A stretch of DNA of 64,000 nt from an uncultured Atopobiaceae bacterium. Its GTDB lineage: Bacteria; Actinomycetota; Coriobacteriia; Coriobacteriales; Atopobiaceae. The position numbers and the translations under genes were made by a program. The notes under the pieces are model-generated. The model was not told the DNA's origin, made no database searches, and was given only the letters and a program-made list of their open reading frames with translations. Positions within the stretch are counted from its first letter, which is position 1, and each line of letters starts with the position of its first letter. This document shows positions 58,201 through 64,000 of this stretch, piece by piece. Location of the stretch: assembly GCA_947625405.1 (NCBI GenBank), contig CANQOF010000002.1, forward strand, positions 1-64,000, written 5' to 3'.

Positions 58201-59916
58201 CGCAGCCGGACGGGCGAGACGACGCTCAGCTTCTCGCTCCCGAAGGACGTGAGGCTCGACGGGGACGCCGCCAATGCGGTTTCCGCCCATGCGGGCGATG
58301 TGGTCCTACCGGTGACGTCCACGGATGGCGGGTTCTCCGTCACGGTGGATGAACTGCGTCCCGGGACCCCAATCGACGTCGCCTATGACGTGACCGTCGC
58401 GGATGATGCGACGCTCGGCATGAAGATCATCGAGATGCGCGCCGTGCCCGAGAAGGGCGCCGAGGCCGTCGCCCGCACCAGCGTCGACGTCACAGCGAAC
58501 GGCCGTCTAGCGATCGACGCGGAAGACGCCACCATCGAGGTCGGCCACGTGGGTCGCCTCGGCGCCACCATCTCGAACGAGACGCCCGGTGCCCAGATCG
58601 GCAGGACGACGGTCACGTTCACGCTGCCGGAGGGCATCGAGCTCGATGGCGACCTCGCGAGCGCCGTCAGCGCGGCCTACGGGTCGACCAGGCTCACCCC
58701 CAAGGCGCTCACCAGCGGCTTCTCCGTGACCGTGGACGACCTCGCCTACGGCGAGATGCTTGGCGTGGGTCTCAACGTGCACGTCGCGGAGGACGCGGAG
58801 CCGGGCGCGAAGACCATAACCATCCTCGCGGATCCGGCCACGACGGGCCTCGCCTCCACGGAGGCCGAGCTCACCGTTACCGTCCCAGAGGAGGTCTCCG
58901 AAGGACCCCTAGCCGAAGTGGTCGCCGAGTCCGCCGTGACCGACGCGACCGAAGTCTCGACCAATGTCGAGGAGGCGACCGGAGGACTCGCCAGTATGGA
59001 CGAGCCCCTGACGCAGGTTGGCGAGGACGCAAGGACCGCGACGGTGGCTTGGACGGTGCGCCTCGCCGTCGAAGCCGACAGCAGTGAGGCGGATGCCGGG
59101 AGTTTTAATGACGAAACCGTCGGCGCCGTCGCCGTCGCCAGCGTGTTCAGGGACGCAAGGGTGCCCCTGATCCGCGCGAAGACCTCCGTCGCCCAGAGCT
59201 ACGACGACCCGGGGATCGTCCTCGAGGACCTCGGCAACGCCTCCGACGAGGCCATCGCCGACTTCGGGCACCGCTGCGTCGCCGCCGTGCTGCCGGGTAC
59301 CTCCCGTGCGCTGGACCTCGACGCAGGGACGCAAACCTCACTGCTCCTCGGCAAGAAGATGACAATCCTCGTCACCACCGACGAGGGGACGGCCGACGAG
59401 TCAATCATCACCTATACCTTCTCGTTCGAGGCCAAGTCCTCGAAGGAGGAGGCCGCGACCGGCGAGGTCAGCGTCTACAGGCTCTACAACCCCTACGACG
59501 GCCAGCACCTCTTCACGGCCGACGCCAACGAGTACGAGAGCCTGTCCGAGCTCACGGCCGGTGGGTGGGTCCAGGAGGGCGAGCGCTACGTGTTGCCCGC
59601 CGACTCATCGGTGGAGATCCACCGCCTCTATAACCCCAACAACGGCGACCACCTCTACAGCACGGACCCCAATGAGGTGTCGGACCTCCAGGGCGCCGGC
59701 TGGGTGGACGAGGGCGTGAAGCTCCATGGAGCCGAGGGCGAGGGTACCGTGCCCATCTTCCGCCTCTGGAACCGCTTCATGACCGGCGACGGCGGCCTCG
59801 GCAGCCATCTCTGGACTGGGAGCGCCGACGAGTACAACGAGCTCCCCGGACTCGCCGTGGGCGGCTGGCTCCAAGAGGGCGAGGTCTGGCGGGCCCTCCG
59901 GCTCGCACAGGGATAG
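49267..59916 (+). CDS. Giant repetitive surface protein (3549 aa)
   Basis: The ATG at 49267 has only a weak SD and gives a long positive n-region before the signal peptide (hydrophobic core, cut near ATPALA-SQ, base ~49449); ATG 49381 is an alternative. Order: AT-rich head (to ~50040); Gly/Thr/Ser-rich beta-solenoid repeats (50150-50660); a domain ending in a Flg_new-like motif (51180-51400); 19 Ig-like repeats of ~131 aa (51406-58890) with pattern QG....TV.N...TG.TTVTFTLPEG; a shared pre-repeat domain (~59000-59450); three DUF5648-like repeats to the end. No sortase signal or transmembrane helix is present. Probably a long stalk adhesin; its ligand is unknown. The head has visibly lower GC than the rest, a sign of mosaic origin. 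Confidence 0.9.
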   Translation: MVFHLHSRHSEQDAPRSRAQAPAAGASASRKRLTIGHRMRWILVLAVVMIASLLSATPALASQKTLACTVTMNLGKDAKNSDVRSGSIGVKNIFTDKWVGAIKEFSSYNISNRGTSDDPYTLDFSEKKSFIDAGLTAIQDLGLNDQGWLFKCPCGDDGADLKTDCDAALTIQNREGNANNHLKLLNLSVSIVNPTSGGGKFKQNGKYLYGDEFDVLGIKDSNVIFADGLKLSNATPSQLRDDPDLGTIKLGCVSVDAKSTLVLEAKDEGKAPKVQGRVRNKGSFTNVNGVISGGPENNNVALLNEGGTARIEGGNVKGNIVVKGGTLTLAGGTITGDITVSGGKLVLEGAATVTGKITVESGTAVFSSGTVNGEVSNSGGTLDISDSINVKGRVSTSAGSTNISGGTLANVATSGSGTTTITGNAKITGNVSTSGGTTTITGGSVDGDVTNNGGGSTVVSGGSFKNPVDPRFLSNVEHLSISGTDSASVRYAYSKEKLADGHDVAIDVKDAQDGLLILDMGFKSGQKDAGSAIEASMVSLVPGWKYTQTTQPKGNNTMWVVLYGATGTYTADFSESGNSVWQSDDYYQVECKKPGFGVIQFSFDKESKTDRLTASNYTASLTQVDGEASTSATIAISSVEYDLAGGSKTAQLPPKTFLGPRETVTITNVEPTKDYESFKGSWNVDGEEYKAGQTFKTTDIPKEYKVMANWNLVAPEFDLELSENLSGIKAGESCRLTATISNTAANSHTKNVTLKFYLPIHVRLAKGQDSVTFDAKNYSLSAAGNVQVSDTGDFTVTVPDLKSDESIAITYELKVDGDAPTDEYAVQVNAVPEIGNEVNKAQTIGVIAKPVLALEMASKAEGSVDAGSALELSAVLANTAAGSDAGSTTVTFELPEDMSLSGEPSSVEVADASGAPIEDVATSTAERGFKVTVPNVEGENPITIAYAVVIDREAPTGDKTIKASAAPAEGNDTSGSTMVHVVALPKLTIETPDVELVQGRGKVVATTVSNTIESTGATTVDFRLPQGVTLASGDVSTISAKSGASSLDATGIATTDQGFTVKVDDITPERPLVVTYTVMASNEASDSGRIEVIASPTRRPAGEEDFTFSGAANLSIGLAPAISIVAGAATLQQGLAKELAYTVKNTVAGSNAGQTTITLTLPAGVRVEGGKDGVETSPNATDVKVDEGGPATTVTVTVPDITSKEPLGITLRLEADASAASSSSIDILAETRDDFTAEASQPLTVIARPELTLAVSPSDAPSVEQGSRTTFEVTVANTVPSSETGRTTVIFTLPEGGELTGSASVTSGTGTVAVDGHTVTVTAEQGVAHRAPLGIALAVEAANGAKPGEKSVDISVTSANAATQTTTSKVNVVAKPVLQLAMAGPDAETTIDAGSTLNLTTKLENIASGSSAGKTTIDVSLPKGVMALKGDVSAVTVVDEWGSAVEAVERRLTANGFSISIEDLKGDASIAIGYEVEVDDTAPTQEVTVAANARTDRGVEAESASLTIHVVALPKLAFATPEAFVLQGHGTQMQTTVRNEAEGSATGNTTITFTLPEGVTLDGGVVAKIGEEIQSVRQSTSDFTVTIPDGIEAETPLVVTYGVQAGSEVTPGEQDVRIDASYRNGMTASSTARLNVETAPKLAIDTPGIAIQQGREATLSYVVKNQVPGTETGKVKVTFELPRGLSLVDGASGVNATRNDGQNVKVSVADNTITVTTENLSQASPLTVKMAVRADDEADPGDASVKIVANTHVEDEGKSDGITAQGNITVIAKSKLAIKTDPDARLSLEQGTSSTLTATVENVVEESSTGPATVTFAFPQGAGLNVSATVKSGDADVATMGDSIKVTAQSGVVHGRPLEIELTVEAEDAAPAGTRVLAIAAEPTEGMGAGTTKDVEIETIAKPVLTLATTKPQVGTVDAGSTQTLETTLSNTAAGSHAGRTTIEFRLSEQMSLANGTSSVRVTGSSGEPVEGAEVRADGRDFTVMLSSFEGGASVVVSYDVTVDATSATGTQKINATATCEKDVSANEAISLGVTALPSIAIETRPAAVTKGHGARVTTTIANEAAGGPTGRTTVTFALPKGLALADGVAPVKATVGGTPEAVEMTNGGFKVSVDDIPAGSSLKVIYDVTAGAEAEVGQNKIEVAVDPARRPADEATLRARGDILVSPRPVLAIAASGDKVQQGLTKTLAYVVSNGTPDSDTGATTVTLTLPEGLVLEGEGAVKATPAATSVTVGEDGRTVTLVAPKIAHGADLFITMDVAAEDTAKPGPTTLGIAAKTAEGDEATATQRLTIIAKPSLELTLDPAETISLRQGEETYLTATLANAVQDSETGQTEIAFELPEDSGLTVEATDLASGETATPKGSAVTVTADGVASGDPVVVRLAVKASEDARAVQRTLGVKVSPKYGADTSANVTIEVEEELGLAIATMEPPTIQQGCDEQFTATVTNTVPRNKTGETTVTFTLPEGVSLASDEATDIAASGASATVTRLDDHAFKVTASNIPGDLPLTITYLVRVDGDATVDGKTIGIAASSTKHVTAQADQALSVSPMPMLSIEATKSAIQQGTDSKLIATVDNAVDGSSTGPISVTFAPLPEGMGLKGTDGAVSVKGGKNARVEIGDGSFTILADDLKGGGTLSITYTVEAAEDAPVDACAIPIAIDARNPFKGSNSAQVDLSITQKPQLAIANAENADGVEVQQGLEVELEGSVSNEVDGSSTGPATVTVSLPEGVLMAGGLDDSVRATCGDVSVETRSLSAGNGFSLMLPDGLDSRTDLAFDYRVKVTSEAAVDKIPITITATPLQGDGDTSTTYLDVIGEPALALGVGSTDMTYIQQGEAQTFELSLLNDTARSKTGAVKVDVKLPNGILFTGDSRVEGVDGAEVETWDGAKGLTFELADLPDETPATLRFDVRAEDDSTPNKPYEIGVSATLDEMSGTGDEGAIDVTIVHKPVLAISGQGASVQQGKAATLDATIENRTERSRTGETTLSFSLPKDVRLDGDAANAVSAHAGDVVLPVTSTDGGFSVTVDELRPGTPIDVAYDVTVADDATLGMKIIEMRAVPEKGAEAVARTSVDVTANGRLAIDAEDATIEVGHVGRLGATISNETPGAQIGRTTVTFTLPEGIELDGDLASAVSAAYGSTRLTPKALTSGFSVTVDDLAYGEMLGVGLNVHVAEDAEPGAKTITILADPATTGLASTEAELTVTVPEEVSEGPLAEVVAESAVTDATEVSTNVEEATGGLASMDEPLTQVGEDARTATVAWTVRLAVEADSSEADAGSFNDETVGAVAVASVFRDARVPLIRAKTSVAQSYDDPGIVLEDLGNASDEAIADFGHRCVAAVLPGTSRALDLDAGTQTSLLLGKKMTILVTTDEGTADESIITYTFSFEAKSSKEEAATGEVSVYRLYNPYDGQHLFTADANEYESLSELTAGGWVQEGERYVLPADSSVEIHRLYNPNNGDHLYSTDPNEVSDLQGAGWVDEGVKLHGAEGEGTVPIFRLWNRFMTGDGGLGSHLWTGSADEYNELPGLAVGGWLQEGEVWRALRLAQG
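51811..56526 (+). repeat. Three copies of a four-domain super-repeat inside the giant gene
   Basis: Units 51811-53388, 53389-54969 and 54970-56526 (1578, 1581, 1557 bp). In each, the four Ig-like domains start with the same class signatures: KPVL...DAGS; LP...QG.G...TT; P...QQG...L.Y.V.N; S..QG with an added T..SG..A insert. Domains 1 and 14-19 lie outside the pattern. Confidence 0.85.
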
Positions 59917-60004
59917 TGAACCACCGACCGCAACGCGACCCACGAGGTCGCACACGGACGGATAAATGGAGGGGCTGAAGGCCCCACAACGAAAGGAAGG
60001 TTCA

Positions 60005-61957
60005 ATGAACCATCGGAAAGCACGGAAGCGCGTCCTCGGGGGCGTCCTCGTCGCGCTCATGGCGCTCATGGGCATCCTCGTCGCTGCGACTCCTGCCAGG
60101 GCAGCGAGCGGCGACACCTTCACGGTGGTGAACCACCTCACCATCACGCTCGACCCGTCTAACATGAGCAAGTCGACGATCTCAGGTCCATCCGTGGGTG
60201 GTACCGTGACCTTCGCTGATGCGAACTCGATGTTCGCGGACGCCGGCGGCACCGGCTCGTTCGTCACCTACGCGAACGGCGTCTACACTGCCAACTTTGA
60301 GAACGCCGCCGTCAAGGACAAGGTGAATGGCGAGAACGTCTACTTCAACCTCGGCCACATGCTTCTCGGCGATCCGTACAACACCCTCTTCGAGGGCGGC
60401 AACGCCATCACCGTCCAGGGGAGCGGCTCGATCGTCTTCAAGAACCTCGACGTCTCCATCCTCGGTGATACGGCCGGCAGCGGCACCGACGGCACCGACA
60501 CCACCGAGGGCGGCAACATCGCCAACGGCCTCCTCACCGGCACGAACACGATCTTCGGCGTGGGCTCCGGCTGCACCGTGACCCTGGGCGATGGCGTCGA
60601 CATCGACACCGCGACCCCCGTCAACGACAACAGCGGCAAGACCGTCAAGTGCAACGCCATCCTCGCGAGCAGCGGTGGCACCATCAACATCGGCTCGCCC
60701 ACCGGCAGCGCGCAGGCCCAGGCAATCGCCACGTCCAGCGAGGGCGCCGTCATCGACGGCACCGCCCGCGCCACCGGCAACGGCAAGATCGTCGTCTACA
60801 AGGGCATCGTTGCCTCCGCGGGCGACGGCGTGACGGCCGGCAACAGCGTCATCACCGCCACTGTCGGCGGCCAGACGGTCATGGGCTCCACCCCGATGTA
60901 CCTCAACGACGTGACCATCCCCTCCGGCACGGTGACCGTTACCTCTGCTCCCAAGGGCGCGACCATCTACACCAACTCCAGCACGACCGTCAGGAACGGC
61001 ACGACCTCCACGGACATCTCCGTCGGCGTCACGGGCGGCGCGACGCAGATCGTGAAGCCGAACGGCACTCTCACGCCCTCCAAGCTCAGCGCCAAGGAGG
61101 CCCTCCAGCTCGCCGTGACCAACGCCGAAACCGACAACCCGGCCTCCGCCAGCTCCAAATATACAAAGGCCTCCTGGGATGCCTACCAGAAGGCCCTGAC
61201 CGCAGCTAAGGACCTGCTCGCCAGCACCCAGACGGTGACGAATAACCAGTACGAGCAGGCCGCCACGGCACTCCAGACCGCCATCGACGGCCTCGTGGTG
61301 AACGGGCCCAACCTCGCTGCGCTCCAGCAGGCCGTCGACGACGCCCAGCGTCTCGTGGGCACCGACTCCACCGTCTACCCCGCAAACGAGTGGCAGGCCT
61401 ACCAGACCGCTCTCAATGCGGCGCAGGCCATCCTCGACAATCCCGCCGGCTCCACCTCGGCCGATATGAACGGTGCCCGCAGCGATCTCCAGAAGGCCGT
61501 CGCCGCCCTGGTCAGCGTGGTTTACCGCCTCTACAACCCCTATGACGAGCTGCACCTCTTCACCACCGACGCCAACGAGTACGAGACCCTCCTCGGGTAC
61601 GGCTGGAACGACGAGGGCGTGGCGTGGAACGCACCCGCCGGTGCCGCCGGCAACACTGCGGTCTACCGCCTCTACAACAACTTCAACGGTGACCATTACT
61701 ACACGACCAACAAGGCCGAGGCCGACGGCCTCGTAGCGCTCTTCCCGAACGGGGAGGGCTGGGCCTACGACAACGGCGCCAAGCCCATCTTCTACAGCTG
61801 CCCGGCGAACGGCAATGGCATTTACCAGCTCTTCAACCCGTATCGCTTGGTGGACACCCACATCTGGACGGCCAACAAGCTCGAGTACGACACCTGCCAG
61901 GAGCAGGGCTGGACGGGCGAGAACATCAAGTTCTACGCCATCTCCCTCCCCGAGTAG
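60005..61957 (+). CDS. Secreted surface protein with beta-solenoid, two FIVAR-like domains and three DUF5648-like repeats
   Basis: 650 aa. The ATG at 60005 follows AAGGAAGG. Signal peptide: [10 protein letters not shown], hydrophobic core, cut near ATPARA-AS. Residues ~30-355 are Gly/Thr/Ser/Asn-rich beta repeats. Residues ~363-435 and ~438-503 are two related three-helix units ([38 protein letters not shown]), like FIVAR domains of Gram-positive adhesins. From ~507 three YRLYN/YQLFN repeats follow; the last 278 bp are nearly identical to the gene at 1674. It starts 88 nt after the giant gene, so the two may be co-transcribed. Confidence 0.92.
   Translation: MNHRKARKRVLGGVLVALMALMGILVAATPARAASGDTFTVVNHLTITLDPSNMSKSTISGPSVGGTVTFADANSMFADAGGTGSFVTYANGVYTANFENAAVKDKVNGENVYFNLGHMLLGDPYNTLFEGGNAITVQGSGSIVFKNLDVSILGDTAGSGTDGTDTTEGGNIANGLLTGTNTIFGVGSGCTVTLGDGVDIDTATPVNDNSGKTVKCNAILASSGGTINIGSPTGSAQAQAIATSSEGAVIDGTARATGNGKIVVYKGIVASAGDGVTAGNSVITATVGGQTVMGSTPMYLNDVTIPSGTVTVTSAPKGATIYTNSSTTVRNGTTSTDISVGVTGGATQIVKPNGTLTPSKLSAKEALQLAVTNAETDNPASASSKYTKASWDAYQKALTAAKDLLASTQTVTNNQYEQAATALQTAIDGLVVNGPNLAALQQAVDDAQRLVGTDSTVYPANEWQAYQTALNAAQAILDNPAGSTSADMNGARSDLQKAVAALVSVVYRLYNPYDELHLFTTDANEYETLLGYGWNDEGVAWNAPAGAAGNTAVYRLYNNFNGDHYYTTNKAEADGLVALFPNGEGWAYDNGAKPIFYSCPANGNGIYQLFNPYRLVDTHIWTANKLEYDTCQEQGWTGENIKFYAISLPE
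61661..61938 (+). repeat. 278-bp block shared with 2880-3157 (copy 2)
   Basis: Identical to 2880-3157 except G at 61715. It covers the second and third C-terminal repeats of the 60005 gene. Confidence 0.95.
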
Positions 61958-62017
61958 GGGCCGCCAAATAGAAGACCGGACTGCAGAAGAGCCCGGGACT
62001 CGCACCAAGCAGGACAG

Positions 62018-62050
62018 CCCCCGCCAGCGAGCAATCGCCGGCGGGGGATT
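62018..62050 (+). terminator. Terminator after the surface-protein cluster
   Basis: CCCCCGCC (62018-62025) pairs with GGCGGGGG (62040-62047); inner GCGA/TCGC pairs add 4 bp. ATTTG follows. Confidence 0.7.
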
Positions 62051-62075
62051 TGCACTGCCCATCGCATGTCCGTCC

Positions 62076-62104
62076 TTGCAACGCCCTTTCGTAGCAGCTA
62101 GAGT
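62076..62104 (+). promoter_or_regulatory. Probable rplS promoter
   Basis: TTGCAA (62076-62081) and TAGAGT (62099-62104) are spaced by exactly 17 bp, 73 nt before the rplS start. Confidence 0.6.
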
Positions 62105-62177
62105 AGCAAAGTTGCAAAAGCACCCCACGTACCGTTCGGCGTGCCGTCGGGACCTCTGGGCAACCGAAAGAGGAAGC

Positions 62178-62519
62178 ATGAACGTCATCGAAGAGATCGA
62201 AAAGCAGCAGCTCAAGAGCGATGTCCCTCAGCTCGAGCCGGGCGACAACGTGAAAGTGCACTACCGCATCCGCGAGGGCGATCGCGAGCGCATCCAGGTG
62301 TTCCAGGGCGACGTGATCCGCATCGCCGGCCACGGCGCGCGCGAGACCTTCACCGTGCGCAAGACGAGCTTCGGCGTGGGCGTGGAGCGCACGTTCCCGC
62401 TGCATAGCCCCAAGATCGCAAAGCTCGAGGTCGTGCGCCACGGCCAGGTGCGTCGCGCGAAGCTCTACTACCTGCGCGAGCGCTCCGGCAAGTCCGCGCG
62501 CATCCGCGAGCGTCGCTAG
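62178..62519 (+). CDS. rplS: 50S ribosomal protein L19
   Basis: 113 aa. L19 lies at the 30S-50S interface. The family sequence is clear: [48 protein letters not shown], ending [30 protein letters not shown] precedes the ATG at 62178. In many bacteria it follows trmD; here it is 25 kb away with its own promoter and terminator. Confidence 0.97.
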   Translation: MNVIEEIEKQQLKSDVPQLEPGDNVKVHYRIREGDRERIQVFQGDVIRIAGHGARETFTVRKTSFGVGVERTFPLHSPKIAKLEVVRHGQVRRAKLYYLRERSGKSARIRERR

Positions 62520-62542
62520 TTCTCGCATCGGATTGCTTGCAA

Positions 62543-62577
62543 GCGGGCCGCCCTTCGGGGCGGCCCGCTTTTCTTTT
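62543..62577 (+). terminator. rplS terminator with UUCG tetraloop
   Basis: A perfect 12-bp stem (62543-62554 with 62559-62570), a TTCG loop and the tail TTTTCTTTT. Confidence 0.95.
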
Positions 62578-62591
62578 GCGAGAATAGGGCC

Positions 62592-63392
62592 ATGGATACG
62601 CAGCCCACCATCGCGTCGATTGCCGCGGAACTCCGCCACGCGCATGGCACGGAGCTCGAGGCGCTTGTCACCGCGCACGCCGCGGATCCTCGCGAGCGCG
62701 TGCAGGAGCTTCTCGGAGGGGCGATCCGCCGCCTCGAGCGGGAGCGCGCGGAGGAAGCCCGGGTTCGAAGCATGTACGAGCTCGCCGAGGAGCTTGGAGG
62801 AAGCGGGCTCATCCTCGGCGTGGACGAGGTGGGACGCGGGGCCGTGGCGGGACCGCTCACGGTGGCGGCGGTGGCGCTTCCGATGGAGCCCCCCATCATC
62901 GGTTTGAACGATTCGAAGAAGCTGAGCGCTGCTCGGCGCGAGCTGCTCTCCGAAAAGATCCACGAGGTAGCGCGGGCAATTGGCATCTACCATGTGCCGC
63001 CCACGCGCATCGATGCGATCGGCATGGCGCGTGCGATTCGCGAGGCCATGGCGGGTGCCGTTCGGCAAGCGACGAAGGCCGCGGGCGCCGAGCCCGACGC
63101 CGTGCTCATCGATGGCAACCCGGTGCATGTCCATCCACGTGAGATTTGCGTGGTGAGGGGCGACGCCATGATCGCCCCCATTGCCGGCGCGTCGATCGTG
63201 GCCAAGGTGTGCCGCGATGCCATCATGGTCGAGGCCGAAAAGACGTGGCCGGGTTATGGCTTCGCCTCATGCAAGGGATACGCCGCAGCGAGCCACATCG
63301 CGGCCATTCGCGAGCACGGCCTCACGCCCTACCACCGCGCCACGTTCTGCACCCGCTTCGCTGGCGAGCAAGCGCAGCAAACGCTCTTCTAG
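62592..63392 (+). CDS. rnhB: Ribonuclease HII
   Basis: 266 aa. Removes ribonucleotides and RNA primers from RNA-DNA hybrids. The catalytic start of the domain is GVDEVGRGAVAGPL (D77, E78), then LNDSKKLSAARRELL, AVLIDGNP and GASIVAKVCRD. The ~75 residues before the core are longer than in E. coli and mostly helical, as in other Gram-positive RNase HII. Its stop overlaps the stop of the convergent MFS gene. Confidence 0.94.
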   Translation: MDTQPTIASIAAELRHAHGTELEALVTAHAADPRERVQELLGGAIRRLERERAEEARVRSMYELAEELGGSGLILGVDEVGRGAVAGPLTVAAVALPMEPPIIGLNDSKKLSAARRELLSEKIHEVARAIGIYHVPPTRIDAIGMARAIREAMAGAVRQATKAAGAEPDAVLIDGNPVHVHPREICVVRGDAMIAPIAGASIVAKVCRDAIMVEAEKTWPGYGFASCKGYAAASHIAAIREHGLTPYHRATFCTRFAGEQAQQTLF

Positions 63393-64000
63393 CTCGCGCT
63401 TTCTGCGGTTTCCGCGTCGAGCGCCCGAATGTCGCGCATGCTAAGCGCGATCACGCCGGAGACGATGCAGATGAGGCTCGCGAGCGCGAACATCGCGGGA
63501 AGGCCAATCACGTCGCCCAATGGTCCCAAGAGCGCCACGCCGACTGGCGCACCCACGCCTGAAGCGGCGGTGATGAGGCCCATCGCGCGACCGAGTTGTT
63601 CACTCGGTACCTCGCGCTGCACGATCGTCATGAGCGGGCCGTTGAAGCCCGCTTCGAAGGCACCCGCGATGACGTTCAGCACGAGGAAGAGCCAGAAGAG
63701 CTCTGGCGGGAGATAGCCCATGGGAAGGCAGAGCAGCCCCACCGTGAGGTAGGAGAGAGCGATGAGCGTGGCGAGGTGGGAGCCGCCGCCCCACGCGAGC
63801 AGTACGACTGAGCCGAGGACGAGCCCGCCTCCGTAGCACGCCTCGACGATGGAGGCCATGAAGCCATCGCCGAGGTAGTGCTCGGCGGTGATGAGCGGAA
63901 ACGTTGCACCGATCGGCGCCATCGCGGCCCAGCAGATGAGCATGAGCCAGAGGAGCTTGAAGAGCGCGCGGTTCTTGGCAAGGGCATCCCAGCCCACTTT
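63389..64000 (-). CDS. MFS transporter, C-terminal part (partial)
   Basis: The gene runs off the right edge; ~203 codons are visible. Six hydrophobic segments match the second half of a 12-helix major-facilitator protein, with LGRAMGLITAASGVGAPVGVALLGPLGDVIG resembling the family's motif around helices 10-11. The closest general type is the DHA3-like or enterobactin-exporter-like group, but the substrate cannot be told. Tail-to-tail with rnhB, overlapping by 4 nt. Confidence 0.85.
   Translation of the reverse strand, partial: KVGWDALAKNRALFKLLWLMLICWAAMAPIGATFPLITAEHYLGDGFMASIVEACYGGGLVLGSVVLLAWGGGSHLATLIALSYLTVGLLCLPMGYLPPELFWLFLVLNVIAGAFEAGFNGPLMTIVQREVPSEQLGRAMGLITAASGVGAPVGVALLGPLGDVIGLPAMFALASLICIVSGVIALSMRDIRALDAETAESAS

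Noticed and set aside
59914-59951. Terminator between the giant gene and the 60005 gene
   Set aside because: Only a 6-bp stem (59935-59940 with 59946-59951) without a T run is present; too weak to call.

Overview
The window is 64 kb of high-GC chromosomal DNA, most likely from an anaerobic actinobacterium of the class Coriobacteriia (Olsenella/Atopobium/Collinsella-like). The basis is gene content, not a database match: two-subunit glycyl-tRNA synthetase (glyQ-glyS), acetate kinase, ATP-type PEP carboxykinase, pyruvate phosphate dikinase, a group A [FeFe]-hydrogenase with a flavoprotein partner, an XRE-like regulator paired with a Ser/Thr kinase and a DUF5067-type lipoprotein, and several large surface proteins ending in a triple 'YRLYNPY..HL.T' repeat (DUF5648-like). 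Actinobacterial operon orders are present: rpsP-khpA-rimM-trmD-lepB and proA-nadD-yqeK-rsfS.

Layout. 1-3.2 kb: surface-protein cluster (3' end of one gene, a decayed fragment of another, one intact 500-aa protein), with a tiny membrane-peptide gene between them that looks like a type I toxin. 3.4-6.9 kb: amino-acid permease, RmlA nucleotidyltransferase, atypical diacylglycerol-kinase-like protein. 6.9-12.1 kb: rnd, a Zn membrane peptidase, xseA, xseB, a HIT protein, ackA. 12.2-15.3 kb: mannose-6-phosphate isomerase, GntR regulator, aldose epimerase. 15.5-21.3 kb: a MacB/FtsX-type ABC protein with a very large external domain, then a substrate-binding lipoprotein and a permease-ATPase fusion. 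21.5-27.1 kb: pckA, then proA-nadD-yqeK-(lipoprotein)-rsfS. 27.3-30.9 kb: flavoprotein and [FeFe]-hydrogenase. 31.0-34.3 kb: response regulator, histidine kinase and dinB on the minus strand. 34.6-40.6 kb: ribosome-maturation operon, lepB, glyQS. 40.7-44.1 kb: an N-terminal-only PPDK-regulator-like protein, then ppdK. 44.2-48.2 kb: minus-strand DUF5067-type lipoprotein, Ser/Thr kinase, XRE regulator and a DUF4143 ATPase. 48.2-49.3 kb: decayed, gene-poor DNA. 49.3-62.0 kb: a 3549-codon repeat surface protein and a 650-aa surface protein. 62.2-64 kb: rplS, rnhB and the 3' part of an MFS transporter gene.

How the genes fit together. Central metabolism is fermentative: PckA and PPDK handle PEP, AckA makes ATP from acetyl phosphate, and the hydrogenase pair can dispose of or recycle reductant as H2. 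The two ends of the window carry related surface proteins. A 278-bp block differs at a single base between the 1674-3176 gene and the 60005-61957 gene, 58.8 kb apart, which suggests recent gene conversion or cassette exchange. The giant protein contains 19 Ig-like domains, of which domains 2-13 are three copies of a four-domain super-repeat.

The most unusual observations are the shared C-terminal surface module and its exchange between loci; the super-repeat architecture; a candidate type I toxin flanked by an inverted repeat that could fold its mRNA back on itself; the P-loop-less PPDK regulator homologue; the XRE-kinase-lipoprotein cassette; dinB translationally coupled to a two-component system; and the single-chain ABC permease-ATPase.
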